Positions 28,044 to 37,203 of a stretch of 60,742 nt of DNA are shown here, piece by piece. The notes beneath the pieces were generated by a model, which was not told the DNA's origin, searched no databases, and was given only the letters and a program-made list of their open reading frames with translations. Each line of letters begins with the position of its first letter. Position 1 is the first letter of the stretch. Position numbers and translations under genes: made by a program. This stretch comes from Pseudonocardiales bacterium (GTDB taxonomy: Bacteria; Actinomycetota; Actinomycetes; Mycobacteriales; Pseudonocardiaceae): contig JAFATA010000054.1 of NCBI GenBank assembly GCA_019244165.1, forward strand, positions 1 to 60,742, written 5' to 3'.

Positions 28044-29186
28044 TCAGGGACGGATGGTGATCGGTACGTCGTCGGGCGGCGGCAGGGTGCTGCCGTCGCG
28101 TAGTACTACTGGCCCCACCGGCTGGGATTGATCCACCGGAGAGGGCGGCGGTGGGGTGGGAGCCGGGGTCGGGTCTGGCGCCGGGGGCTGGACGATGGGG
28201 CTGAGGTAGGACGGCGGCGGGGGACTCGAGGTCTCGCCCGGGGTCAGGTCCACTAGGTCGGCCAGGCCCGGGTCGTTGTCCAGCCGGGGAACGCCCAACG
28301 GCGGCAGCCCTAGTAGCTGCAGGGCGGTCTTGGGGATGCTGACATGCGAACACCATCGGTGATCGATTCCGGCTCGCACCCGGCCGCCGAAGACCAGCAG
28401 CGGTACCCGGGGCCCGTAGGCCAACTGCACCCCGTCGGGGGTGTACTCCACGTTGGGGGTAGCTACGTGGTCGTCGTAGCCGCCCCAGTCGTCCCAGGTG
28501 AGCATGAACACCGTGGAGGCCCACAGCCCGGCCTGAGCAACGGCGTCTACCGCCTGCCAAATCACGTTCTGGCCGGTGGTGACATCGGCTGGGGGATGCT
28601 CGTCAGCCGGGCTGTCATGCCAGACCATCGACAGCGCCGGCAGCTGGCCGGCGGCGGCGTCGGCGATGAACTGTGCTGAGCGCACCACCTGCGGTGATCC
28701 TTGGAGCTGGGCGTAGAAGGAGACCGGGTAACCGCTGCGCCCCGTGTAGGCCTGCCAGCTCAACCCATGATCCTCGGCGTGTCCGGGCAGTGAGGGCATA
28801 TCCCACACCGGCTGGGGTTGGCTACGGGGTGGGTTGCGCAGGGTCGGGCTCTGCCCGCCCACCAGGAGCAGATGATTCGGGGTGGAGTTGGTGCCAAACC
28901 CCGAGCAGTGGTTTTCCAAAAACGCTCCGGTGGCGGCCAGCCAGGCATAAAATGGGAGCACCGTAACGGTGTCGAACTGTACGTGCTCTCCGGTGCTCTG
29001 GCCGGTCAGCCACCGGTAGTAGGCATGGCGGTCATGGGGCTGATCGTGGGCTGGGGGATTGGGGGAGGTTGGCCAGTCGGTCGCGACATTAGCCCCGTAG
29101 GCGGCCATAGATCGAAAGTAGTTATCGGTGGTATGGTTTTCCTGCACCATGATCACAACGTGATTGATGGGGCTTGGGGTCGCCAC
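28044..29186 (-). CDS. Phosphoesterase, phospholipase C-like (PF04185)
   Basis: Protein of 380 aa of the bacterial phosphatidylcholine-phospholipase C/acid phosphatase group. The start INHVVIMVQENHTTDNYF is the family's metal-binding opening (E-N motif), GGQSP lies near 110, LTWDDWGGYDDHV near 235 carries the second metal motif, and VFGGRV near 268. GTG start preceded by GGGAG. Unlike secreted phospholipases C there is no signal peptide. The last ~55 residues are a Pro/Thr-rich tail (TPAPTPPPPSP). Cytosolic location and substrate are unclear. Confidence 0.85.
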   Translation of the reverse strand: MATPSPINHVVIMVQENHTTDNYFRSMAAYGANVATDWPTSPNPPAHDQPHDRHAYYRWLTGQSTGEHVQFDTVTVLPFYAWLAATGAFLENHCSGFGTNSTPNHLLLVGGQSPTLRNPPRSQPQPVWDMPSLPGHAEDHGLSWQAYTGRSGYPVSFYAQLQGSPQVVRSAQFIADAAAGQLPALSMVWHDSPADEHPPADVTTGQNVIWQAVDAVAQAGLWASTVFMLTWDDWGGYDDHVATPNVEYTPDGVQLAYGPRVPLLVFGGRVRAGIDHRWCSHVSIPKTALQLLGLPPLGVPRLDNDPGLADLVDLTPGETSSPPPPSYLSPIVQPPAPDPTPAPTPPPPSPVDQSQPVGPVVLRDGSTLPPPDDVPITIRP

Positions 29187-29680
29187 GAATGAACTCCCGT
29201 CAGAATGGTATCGCGTAAATGATATCCTTCGGCGTGCGCGTCTCGCCGCTCGTCAGGGAAACTCCCTTGGACGGCAAGAGCGTAGCACAACTTGATTTCA
29301 TGACCGGCTCGCGACTGCTGAATACCGTGTTAACTGAGTCTGGACACACGAAGAAGGTGGCGTGACCAGCGAGGGGAGTGTGGAGACGGGTAGGGCAGAC
29401 TGGGTGCCGTGAGCAGCCCGTCAGAGCGGATCTTCGCGCAGCTCGCGGACGACGATGGCACCGAGCTGAGTGACATCCTGCCGCCGCAGGCTCGGCATCC
29501 GATGACCCTGGCGCACACAGCGGATCGGATCGCGGGAGGTATCCTGCTCGGTGCTGGCATGTTGGGCCGAGTATAGCGGGATGCACCGGGATGAGACCTT
29601 GCGGGCGCTGGCGGCGCTGGGGGCCGATTTGGCCGAACGGGGACCGGTACGACTTCTATTGTCTGGGCGGTCTTGGACCA
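29187..29680. other. Intergenic stretch, ~490 bp
   Basis: Holds the divergent promoters of the phosphoesterase and the GGDEF/EAL gene. A GTG-started frame (29409-29573, ~54 codons, beginning VSSPSERIFAQLADDDG) is open but unrecognised, and may be a remnant. I see no RNA gene or repeat. Confidence 0.4.
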
Positions 29681-31795
29681 ATGAGAGCAGGGGTGCGGCA
29701 ATCGGATCGGGCCGGGCTGGCGCGGCAATGGGCTAGCGCGCTGCGAACCACCGCCTACGTGCCGACATCACGCCGTGAGATCGAGCGCCTGCTACGCGAA
29801 CTGCTCGACCGGCTGTTCGGCAGCCTCACGGTTGAGGAGTTCTCCCCGGGCACTGGCAGGGAGGTCGGCCAGCAGTTGGTCACCTGCTACTTCACCGGTG
29901 AGCAAAGCCTGAGCCGCACGGTGGAGGTACTCGCAGGAGGGTTAGCGGCCAACTCCGAGCTGCAAAGTGTCGAGGGGCTCGCAGGCAAAGTCACCTCCCT
30001 GGTGGGAGCGGTGGCGGCGGGTTACGCCGCGGCGCTGCGCGCCCAGACCCTCGACCAACAAGAAGAGGTCAAGCAGGCGCTGCTGCAGGCCTGTCAGGAC
30101 GCCGAACGTGGGTGGCAGGTCAGTGAGGCGAAGTTTCGGCAGCTTTTCACATCCTCAGCAGTCGGGATAGCGATCAGCGACCTGGATGACAAACTCGTGG
30201 AGACCAACCAGGCGCTCCGCGGGATCGTCGGTGACCTGGCAGCCGGGCACTCCTTGTATGAGCTGTTCCATCCTGATGATGTGACCCCGCTCAAAAACGC
30301 TTACCAGGAGCTTGTCGACGGGAGAAGCACCGGCTCCCGGCTGCCGCAGCGGATGCGACTGATCGATCAAGACGGGGAACTGGCGTGGGCCTATCTCGCC
30401 GTGTCCCTGCTGCGCGACGCGGACGGTGCGCCGACGGATCAGGTGACAATTGTGGAGGACGTCACCGAGTTGCATCTGCTCGGGCAGGAACTGCGCCATC
30501 AATCGCTGCACGACTCGCTTACCAGCCTGCCGAATCAGCAGTTCTTCATGTCCACCCTGGAAAGCGTCCTCGAACGCGCCCACCCCGCCACGCAGATCAC
30601 CGTACTCAAGATCAATTTGACTGGCTTCGCCGTCGTCAACGACGGGTTCAGCCGGGAGATCGGGGACCGAGTGCTGCACTCAGTCGCCAAGCGCCTGCAG
30701 CGCGTTGTCTCCGGGGACAAGGCCACCGTCGCGCGATTCGGCTCGGATGAGTTCGCGGTTCTCATCGAGAACTCGCCCACCACACCGAGCGTTTCCGCCC
30801 TGGCAGCACGTATCAACTCCGAACTCGCCGAGCCGATGTACCTCGACGGCCGCAGGCTGGTCGTTTCCGCGCGCATCGGCGTCGCGGAACAGCAGGGTCC
30901 CGGCGGGCAGGCGGCGCTGCTGCTGCGGGCCGCGGAGGCTGCCCTGCATCACGTGCGCAGGAGCGGCACACGCCTGTGGGGAGTGTTCGACCCGCACCGC
31001 GATGCCGATCATCGCGCCCGTTGCCGGTTGGCCGCCGCACTGCCGGGTGCCTGGGGCAGCGGCGAGATCAGCCTGGACTATCAGCCACTGGCGCGATTAG
31101 CCGACGGCACGATCGTCGGCATCCAGGCACTGCTGCGCTGGGACCACCCCCACAACGGCGTCCTGGCGCACCAGGAGTGCCTGGAGCTTGCGGTGCGGAC
31201 CGGCTTGGTACTCCCGCTCGGGCACTGGACCTTGCGCCGCGCCTGCGAGCAGCTTGCCTCGTGGCGACAGCGCCTTGGCGGGGTGACGCCGCTGCTGCAC
31301 GTCGAGCTCACCCCGCAGCAGTCGCACGACCCGGACCTGGTTGGAATCGTTCGTGGCGCGCTGGAGCAGACGGGGCTTGCGGCCGATCGTCTACAGCTCG
31401 GCATCCCGGTGTCAGTGCTGGACGCCGGGCCGGGCAGGGGTGGTGACAACCTGGGGATGCTCACGGATATGGGCGTGGCCATCGCGCTGCTCGGGTTCAG
31501 CGCAGTCACAGACGTTGCCCACCTGGAGGACCTGCCGGTGCGGACGGTGGAGATAGCGCCCCGAGTGGTCCAGCGTGTGGCGAGACGACCGAGCGAGGGC
31601 TCCGCGGTGGCTCGGGCCGCCCGCCTGCTGCTCAAGCTGGTGTGGTCCTGCGGCGCTAGCGCCATCGTTCGCGGCATCGACACCCAGCACGAAGCCGACT
31701 GGTGGAGATCGGCGGGAGCCGACGTCGGGCAGGGCGCGTTCCTCGCACTCCCAGGGGCACCCGATAAGATCATCGCACTGCTTGAGGGCCGCTGA
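29681..31795 (+). CDS. PAS-GGDEF-EAL protein with degenerate catalytic motifs
   Basis: Signalling protein of about 704 aa. Residues 1-150 form a helical sensor module common in actinobacterial c-di-GMP proteins; ~165-285 a PAS domain (FRQLFTSSAVGIAISDLDDK); ~300-460 a GGDEF domain; ~475-700 an EAL domain. The diguanylate-cyclase signature reads RFGSDEFAVL (GSDEF for GGDEF). In the EAL domain the signature is QALLRW instead of EALLRW, and the Asp-Asp metal motif and catalytic Lys region are altered (DMGVAIALLGF, VEIAPRVV). So it is likely a c-di-GMP-binding or regulatory protein, with phosphodiesterase activity lost. The start is uncertain (GTG 29693 is an alternative). Confidence 0.85.
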   Translation: MRAGVRQSDRAGLARQWASALRTTAYVPTSRREIERLLRELLDRLFGSLTVEEFSPGTGREVGQQLVTCYFTGEQSLSRTVEVLAGGLAANSELQSVEGLAGKVTSLVGAVAAGYAAALRAQTLDQQEEVKQALLQACQDAERGWQVSEAKFRQLFTSSAVGIAISDLDDKLVETNQALRGIVGDLAAGHSLYELFHPDDVTPLKNAYQELVDGRSTGSRLPQRMRLIDQDGELAWAYLAVSLLRDADGAPTDQVTIVEDVTELHLLGQELRHQSLHDSLTSLPNQQFFMSTLESVLERAHPATQITVLKINLTGFAVVNDGFSREIGDRVLHSVAKRLQRVVSGDKATVARFGSDEFAVLIENSPTTPSVSALAARINSELAEPMYLDGRRLVVSARIGVAEQQGPGGQAALLLRAAEAALHHVRRSGTRLWGVFDPHRDADHRARCRLAAALPGAWGSGEISLDYQPLARLADGTIVGIQALLRWDHPHNGVLAHQECLELAVRTGLVLPLGHWTLRRACEQLASWRQRLGGVTPLLHVELTPQQSHDPDLVGIVRGALEQTGLAADRLQLGIPVSVLDAGPGRGGDNLGMLTDMGVAIALLGFSAVTDVAHLEDLPVRTVEIAPRVVQRVARRPSEGSAVARAARLLLKLVWSCGASAIVRGIDTQHEADWWRSAGADVGQGAFLALPGAPDKIIALLEGR

Positions 31796-31888
31796 GACGA
31801 CAGCAGCACAGAACCCGGCCGCGCTGCGCACGCCTCGCCTACACTCCTATGCGGCGGGCTACCTACTGACCGCAAAGGGGTGGTACAC

Positions 31889-32695
31889 GTGGGCGAGAAA
31901 CTGGCCTGGGTGCCGGATGAGGTCAACCTCGTGGTGCCCAGTTCGGCTCGCATCTACGACTACCTGCTGGGCGGGGCACACAATTTCAAGGTAGACCGGG
32001 AAGCAGCGGAACGGCTACTCGCGGCGGTGCCCGCCCGGGACATGGCCTGGCTGAACCGTGGGTTTCTTCGCCGGGCGGTCCTGTTCTTGGTCGACGCCGG
32101 TATCCGGCAGTTCCTCGACCTTGGCTCCGGTATTCCTACGGTGGGCAATGTGCACGAGGTCGCTCAGGAAGCTGACCCAGCGTGCCGTGTGCTGTACGTG
32201 GATATCGAGCCGATCGCGGTCGCGCACAGTAAGTTGCTGCTCGCGGGCAACGATAACGCATCCGTGATCCGGGTCGATCTGTGTAAACCAGAGATGGTCC
32301 TCAACTCTCTCGAGAGGCACCGGTTGCTGGACCTGGCGCAGCCGCTCGGTCTGCTCATGGTCGGGGTCATGCAGTTCGTGCCGGACTCCGATGACCCATG
32401 GGGTATCGTCGCCGACTATCGGGAAAAGCTTGCGCCGGGCAGTTACCTTGCGATGTCGCACTTCACGCCGGACGGCATGCCCGAACGGATGGCCCAGGCC
32501 GTCGAGGTGTTCAAAACCACCCAGGAACCGGCCCACCCGCGCACCCACGCTCAGGTTATGCGGCTGTTCAACGGGTTCGAGCTAGTGGAACCTGGTTTAG
32601 TCTACACCTCGCAGTGGCGCCCAGAATCGCCGGAAGACCCTGGCGAGCACCCGCACCATTCCAACCTCTACGCAGCCGTCGGCCGAAAACTGTAG
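31889..32695 (+). CDS. SAM-dependent methyltransferase, DUF574 family
   Basis: Protein of about 268 aa in the actinobacterial S-adenosylmethionine methyltransferase family PF04672. Markers are SSARIYDYLLGGAHNF near residue 20, the SAM-binding FLDLGSGIPTVGNVHEVAQ near 75, VLYVDIEPIAVAHS near 105, and MVGVMQFVPD near 155. GTG 31889 has AAAGGGG 8 bases upstream; GTG 31880 is an alternative. Relatives occur in tens of copies per Streptomyces genome with unknown substrates, often beside regulators. It lies ~95 bp after the GGDEF/EAL gene. Confidence 0.9.
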   Translation: MGEKLAWVPDEVNLVVPSSARIYDYLLGGAHNFKVDREAAERLLAAVPARDMAWLNRGFLRRAVLFLVDAGIRQFLDLGSGIPTVGNVHEVAQEADPACRVLYVDIEPIAVAHSKLLLAGNDNASVIRVDLCKPEMVLNSLERHRLLDLAQPLGLLMVGVMQFVPDSDDPWGIVADYREKLAPGSYLAMSHFTPDGMPERMAQAVEVFKTTQEPAHPRTHAQVMRLFNGFELVEPGLVYTSQWRPESPEDPGEHPHHSNLYAAVGRKL

Positions 32696-32740
32696 AAACT
32701 ACTACTCGGCAGGCGAACCCGACCGATTCTGGATAGCCGC

Positions 32741-33472
32741 CTACGGACTGCGCAGCTCCAGATCCGCCAGCAGCAGGGCGTGGTCGCTGCCCGCAGCTGC
32801 GGCCCCCTCGGACAGGCACTCGATCGCGAGCACCTCGAGTTCGAGGGTGGCCCACAGGTGATCGTTCCCCGCGCGCAGCACCGGGTATAAGTGGTGGGTC
32901 GGTCCCGGCCCGAGCAGCGGGTCCGTACCCTCGAGTGCTGGTGGGCCGGCGTCGATGCCGAAGACCACCGGGCCGGGCACACCGGTGAGCCAGCCGGCGA
33001 TCCCGGTGTGAAACGCTCGCTGCAGTGCCGCGGCGGGCTGGCCCGAGGGCTGCCGGCCGTGGAAGCTGCACACCGTCAGCAGATCACCGGTGGACAATGC
33101 GGCCCGAGCCGCCACCGTCCGCCAGAGAAACCCGGGCCGTACGGGATCGCGGACCTCGAACGGGGCCCGGTCCAGCACCTGGGCATCCAGCAGGACGGTG
33201 CCCGAAAGGCCCAGCACCGCGCACCCCAACCGGTACTCGCTGGCCCGCGGGTTGCACAGGTCGGTGGACAGGGCACCCCACGCGAACACTCGGGAGCGCC
33301 GGTGCATCCGCTCATGCGCCGAGGGGTGCGGCAGCAGCGCGCGGTACACCGGTCGGCCGATCTCCTGGAGCAGCGCGAAATCAGGCCGCAACTGGCGAAG
33401 CAGGTCGACCTTGGCGTCCAATAATCCAGTCGGTCGGGAATCGACGTTCCAGCTCACCACCCGGATGCGCAC
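32741..33472 (-). CDS. Endonuclease/exonuclease/phosphatase family protein
   Basis: EEP-fold protein of 243 aa. It opens with VVSWNVDSRPTG and FALLQEIG (metal-binding Glu), and ends with GSDHALLLADLEL (Asp-His). The middle nuclease motif normally GDxN reads FGIDAGPP, so the Asn is missing. GTG start. It begins 5 bp after a PD-(D/E)XK nuclease gene on the same strand, an unusual pairing of two nuclease folds. The target could be DNA, RNA or a phospholipid. Confidence 0.8.
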   Translation of the reverse strand: MRIRVVSWNVDSRPTGLLDAKVDLLRQLRPDFALLQEIGRPVYRALLPHPSAHERMHRRSRVFAWGALSTDLCNPRASEYRLGCAVLGLSGTVLLDAQVLDRAPFEVRDPVRPGFLWRTVAARAALSTGDLLTVCSFHGRQPSGQPAAALQRAFHTGIAGWLTGVPGPVVFGIDAGPPALEGTDPLLGPGPTHHLYPVLRAGNDHLWATLELEVLAIECLSEGAAAAGSDHALLLADLELRSP

Positions 33473-33477
33473 TGACG

Positions 33478-34548
33478 TTACTGCTCCGCACCAGGAGCCC
33501 GGTACTCCGCGACCCGGTGGATCTCAGGAACGAAACCCCACACCGACCCCAGCCGGCCGAGCTGAAAGTCCACGTCGACCCGCTTGCGGTAGGACGTTTC
33601 GAGGATGGGGCGCTCGTCGATCCCCTGGGTCATCGCCAGGCATGGCGGCCGGTAGGCGCAGCGGGAACAGTGCTGCCAGGCGGGATTCGGGTAGATCCGC
33701 AGCGACGGGTCGGTCATGTCCTGCATCTCCAGCGCGACGGCGATGCCCTGCCGTTCGATTTCAAGCTCGGTTCGGGGGATGTGGGTGCGACGGAAGGATT
33801 CGGTGCTGCGCTGCGTCATGACGCCACCCGCTCCCGGCACCGCCCGGACCTCCATCGCAGAGTCGCCCGCACCGGGCGCGGCGGTGCGCAGCTCGTTGTG
33901 GATGGTGCCCTCGAGCTTGGCGAGGAAACTCAGCTGCCACGCCCAGCTGCGGGTGAGGGCCTGCTCGTCCAGCCGTAGCGCCTCCAGGTCCAACCAGGGC
34001 TGGTCAGGGACGACCCGGTGCTCGACGAGCCAGTACAGCTCATGGTCATCGATCACCACTAAGTCGATCCGGACCCGGTACTGCAGCGGCCGGCCTTCCC
34101 GGGTGATCAGCCCGGTATCCGGGTTGGTGGGGTCGGGCAGGGTGATGTCGAACTGGGACGCCACCTGGATGGGGGTGAAGCGGTCGACCTCGTTCGCCCA
34201 GTCGAAGTAGCGTGTCAGGATTGCCGTGCCCAACTCCAGATGCTGCTCCCAGTCCTGGATCTGCTCCGTGGACAGCTCACCGGTCTGCGTGTAGGCGTCG
34301 CGGTCGCGGCGCATCGACTTCTCGAAACCGGCGAGAGCCAGCGGCCGCACGATCGCCCGGCCCCACTCCCACATGCCAGGGAAGTAGTAAACGTCGAGCG
34401 CGTCGTGCATCGCCTCGCCGAAGTCGAAGACCTGCGCCCGCTCAATCGGCTCGTAGTCCTGGCGCTCCCGGGCACCGAGGTCCCAAGCCCGCCGGCACCG
34501 CCGGAACAGCCTGCTCTCCCACGGCCTAGCCATATAATTCACGCTCAC
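33478..34548 (-). CDS. PD-(D/E)XK nuclease family protein with Cys cluster (Cas4/AddB-like)
   Basis: Protein of about 356 aa. An N-terminal Cys (LFRRCRRAWDLG) and a C-terminal CSRCAYRPPC give the four-cysteine pattern that holds a 4Fe-4S cluster in Cas4 and AddB. FGEAMHDALDVYY near residue 50 is the RecB-type helix with His. The nuclease core is YRVRIDLVVIDDHELYWLVE; the usual E-x-K is E-H-R, so catalysis is uncertain. GTG 34548 follows AGGAGG; the longer frame lacks support. It pairs with the EEP protein downstream. No helicase or cas genes are nearby. Confidence 0.75.
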   Translation of the reverse strand: MSVNYMARPWESRLFRRCRRAWDLGARERQDYEPIERAQVFDFGEAMHDALDVYYFPGMWEWGRAIVRPLALAGFEKSMRRDRDAYTQTGELSTEQIQDWEQHLELGTAILTRYFDWANEVDRFTPIQVASQFDITLPDPTNPDTGLITREGRPLQYRVRIDLVVIDDHELYWLVEHRVVPDQPWLDLEALRLDEQALTRSWAWQLSFLAKLEGTIHNELRTAAPGAGDSAMEVRAVPGAGGVMTQRSTESFRRTHIPRTELEIERQGIAVALEMQDMTDPSLRIYPNPAWQHCSRCAYRPPCLAMTQGIDERPILETSYRKRVDVDFQLGRLGSVWGFVPEIHRVAEYRAPGAEQ

Positions 34549-34671
34549 GGCCCCAACCTCCTGCCGTCTGCCCGAAACCCCGAGCCTACCGTGGAGTGCC
34601 CGCCTCACGGCTGAGCAGACCGGCAGCAGCATGGTGGTGCAGATGAACCCTCGTTTCCTCAGACGACTGCA

Positions 34672-35571
34672 TCATGTCGTGGTGAAGAAGCTGTCGAGGT
34701 CTGCTTGGTGGGTTGGGGGAACTGACGGGCGGTGAGGTGGCTGCCGTGAGGCGAGCCAGGTCATGATCCCGTCGGCGATGTTGGCCGCGTAGCGGGCGCG
34801 GCCTTGTGGTGTGGAAGCCAGTGCGGCGTCCTGCGGGTTGCGCATGTTGGCGCACTCGACCAGCGCTGCCGGGATCTGGGCGAGGTTGAGGCCAGCAAGG
34901 TCGGAGCGTGGGTACAGGCCATTGGAGCCGATGTAGCCAGCGGCGGTGAAGCCGCCCCTGCGAAACGCCTTGGCCAGGGCTTGGGCTAGGGAGGCCGATG
35001 GTTTGCCTTGGCTGTGGTTCAAAGGCGGGTCGGAGTAGGAGACGTGGAAACCGTGCCCGGACGGCGGCGCCCCGTCGGCGTGGATCGAGATTATCGCCTC
35101 AGCGCCCGCCCGATTCGCGATCGAGGCGCGGTCGTTCACGCACGGACCAACTCCGGCGTCGTTCGGTCGGGTCAGCACCACCCGCACACCGTGCGCGGTC
35201 AGCGCATCACGAACCCGGCGTGCGACCTCCCAATTGAAGGCATGCTCGGGATAACCGCTGTCAGTGGAGGTGCCGGTGGTGTCGCACGCCTTGGTGCCGC
35301 CGCGGCCGTTGGGGACCTGGCGGTTGACCTCCACCGGGTGCGAGGCGTTGGCGCCGTTGTGTCCTGGGTCGAGCACCACCGTGGTCCCCTGGAGGGTCGC
35401 CGGCAGGCTCGGAGAGCTGGACGGAGCGGATAACGCGGAGTCGGATAGAACAGGATGGATGGCGACTGAGGCGAGGGACAGTGGCGAGATGGCCATTCCC
35501 CACACAGTGAGTGGAACCAGGCACAAGACGGGCATCCGCGGCGGGATGCCGCGCAGTACCGAGCACCTCAT
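34672..35571 (-). CDS. N-acetylmuramoyl-L-alanine amidase (Amidase_3), secreted
   Basis: Zinc amidase of 299 aa that cuts the lactyl-amide bond between MurNAc and the stem peptide. A signal peptide is evident (basic start, then LCLVPLTVWGMAISPLSLA). The catalytic domain has VVLDPGHNG (His ligand), GYPEHAFNW (Glu ligand), IISIHADGAPP (His ligand) and LVECANMRN (catalytic Glu). The C-terminal ~25 residues are Pro/His-rich. The start follows GAGGTGAA. A role in cell-wall turnover or septum splitting is expected. Confidence 0.92.
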   Translation of the reverse strand: MRCSVLRGIPPRMPVLCLVPLTVWGMAISPLSLASVAIHPVLSDSALSAPSSSPSLPATLQGTTVVLDPGHNGANASHPVEVNRQVPNGRGGTKACDTTGTSTDSGYPEHAFNWEVARRVRDALTAHGVRVVLTRPNDAGVGPCVNDRASIANRAGAEAIISIHADGAPPSGHGFHVSYSDPPLNHSQGKPSASLAQALAKAFRRGGFTAAGYIGSNGLYPRSDLAGLNLAQIPAALVECANMRNPQDAALASTPQGRARYAANIADGIMTWLASRQPPHRPSVPPTHQADLDSFFTTT

Positions 35572-36185
35572 CAGAGTTCACCTCGCAGTTGTAGGGTCCC
35601 CGGGATCGTTGGGTACTGTACGGCTCTGGTGTAGGTGTGACTGGTTGCTGGGCCTCGTCATACCGAAAGTGGCGCTCAGTTCTGGGTTCTCGGATCCAGG
35701 TCGCGTACCGAGCCAAGGGTCAGCCCAGTGACCGAGATCACCTCAGGTTAGGTGCCCGTGTTTGACTCGACCTTGCCGACTTTGCCGGTGCTGGCTTGGC
35801 TAACGACACAATCTGGGTTGGACAACCGCGAGCGTTATTGGTCCCATCCAACTTTTTTGCACCTTTGAACATCGAACTCGTCATCGGACGGGCGTCTCGG
35901 TGCCAGTGAACCTGTAATAACAATGTTTGTTGAAGGAGGCTATTTGTACGGTGAGTTACCAGTTCTGTACTTGAAGAGGCGGCTGCGGCTAGTGAGGCTG
36001 CGCCTCGGGCCGCCGAGGTGGTGGTTGAGGTGTCGAGCTCACGGCACCGGGCTACGCAGGACGTGATCAGTGCAGCAGATGATTGGCAGAGCTCGGCTTC
36101 AGTGTCGAACTGCTCAGGACCAAGGATCCCTAGCCGAGGACCCGCACGTCCAGCTACAATTTATTACCGCTGAAGGGGGGCTGTA
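35572..36185. other. Gene-poor stretch, ~610 bp
   Basis: No convincing gene. Around 35965-36170 a frame reading LEEAAAASEAAPRAAEVV is open but lacks a start and I do not recognise it. The region is more A/T-rich near 35820-35950 and borders an acyl-CoA dehydrogenase remnant, so it is probably decayed sequence. Confidence 0.4.
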
Positions 36186-36415
36186 GTCCGCGCGGGCACC
36201 TTCGCCTTCGACGTGATCGGCCAGCTGTGAGACACCGCGTGCGCCGGTGGACGGAGTGTTCTGCCTGGCCGGAGCGGGTGCCCGCTACGCCGACCAGTCG
36301 CTGCAACGCTGTTTCCGGGAACTGCTCGGCGTCCCCCAGCCACCCCAGCTGCTGGAGCCCGAGCCCCCGTCATCACCAGGAGTTCCCACCGTGGACAGTG
36401 ACTTCCGTGGACATT
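36186..36415 (+). pseudogene. Acyl-CoA dehydrogenase 3' remnant
   Basis: One frame reads VRAGTFAFDVIGQL, a TGA at 36228 (where relatives have Trp), then DTACAGG. A second frame from 36247 reads VDGVFCLAGAGARYADQSLQ and RCFRELLG. Together they resemble the last helices of a type-2 acyl-CoA dehydrogenase, split by a nonsense change and a frameshift. The rest of the gene is gone. Confidence 0.5.
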
Positions 36416-37126
36416 GACTTCGTTCGACTGCCAGGTGCGCCGGAGACGGCGTTGCGCCGCGAGGATCTGGCTACCCTTCCCCACAGTGCCCCCGGGCCAC
36501 CGTGGCGGGTGCGTGCTCACGCGCTGATCTGGGCCGCTCGAGCCGATGAGCGCGCCCGCTCGGCGATTCAGGCGCTCGTACCCCGGGAGGTCTCGGCCCA
36601 TGCCACGCCGATCGCCACCCTCGGAGCGCTGATCCACTACCTCGACACCCCGGTCGGGCGTTACTCGGAGATCATCGGGGCGGTCGTCTACCGCCGGGGC
36701 GGCACCGTCTTCAGCCACGTCCCGTTCATCGCCGTGGACTCCCCGGTCAGCGTGGTGGGGGGGCGCACCAACTGGGCGTTGCCCAAAACGCTCGCCAGCT
36801 TCGAGAATCAGCCGGCCCCAGGGATCTCGATGATCGCGACCGGTGGCGACTGGCGGGTCGAAGCCACCCCCACCGCCACTCGGTTCGGGGTGCCGTTGCT
36901 GGTACCCGGGCTCCTCGCGCTGGTCCAGCTCGGCCCGCACCACACGGTGTACTCGGTACGACCCAGCAGCTACGGGATGGTGCGCCCGGCCCGAGCCGAC
37001 GTGCGGGTGAGTGCTGCATCCTCCCTGGGTGGCTGGTTCTCCTCCGGCATGCGTCCCAGCGTGCTCGGCCAGCTGACCATGTTCCTGGGACCGGCTACCA
37101 AACAAACGCTCCCGCCCCCAGGTTGA
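36407..37126 (+). CDS. Acetoacetate decarboxylase-like protein
   Basis: Protein of 239 aa with the beta-rich layout of acetoacetate decarboxylase-like (ADC fold) proteins: VGRYSEIIGAVVYRRGG near residue 85, VVGGRTNWALPKTLASF near 118 and RFGVPLLVPGLLALV near 160. In true ADC a Schiff-base Lys acts; the Lys of NWALPKTLA could be it, but I cannot confirm this. GTG 36407 has no close ribosome site (AGGAG is ~21 bases upstream), so the start is uncertain. The gene lies after a decayed dehydrogenase fragment and before vapBC. Confidence 0.55.
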   Translation: MDIDFVRLPGAPETALRREDLATLPHSAPGPPWRVRAHALIWAARADERARSAIQALVPREVSAHATPIATLGALIHYLDTPVGRYSEIIGAVVYRRGGTVFSHVPFIAVDSPVSVVGGRTNWALPKTLASFENQPAPGISMIATGGDWRVEATPTATRFGVPLLVPGLLALVQLGPHHTVYSVRPSSYGMVRPARADVRVSAASSLGGWFSSGMRPSVLGQLTMFLGPATKQTLPPPG

Positions 37127-37169
37127 TGTCCGAACCAATCGTCGAATAATCAAGACCGGTTGCCGGAGA

Positions 37170-37181
37170 GCAGATATCTGC
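37170..37181. promoter_or_regulatory. Palindrome upstream of VapB-like antitoxin
   Basis: GCAGATATCTGC is a perfect 12-bp palindrome 22 bp before the antitoxin ATG, with a TATGCT box (37191-37196) just before the start. Ribbon-helix-helix antitoxins usually bind such sites to repress their own operon. Confidence 0.45.
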
Positions 37182-37203
37182 GTGCCAGGGTATGCTGATC
37201 TGC

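Noticed and set aside
35965-36170. Helical Ala/Glu-rich open frame
   Set aside because: No start codon, no ribosome site and no recognised family; probably decayed sequence.
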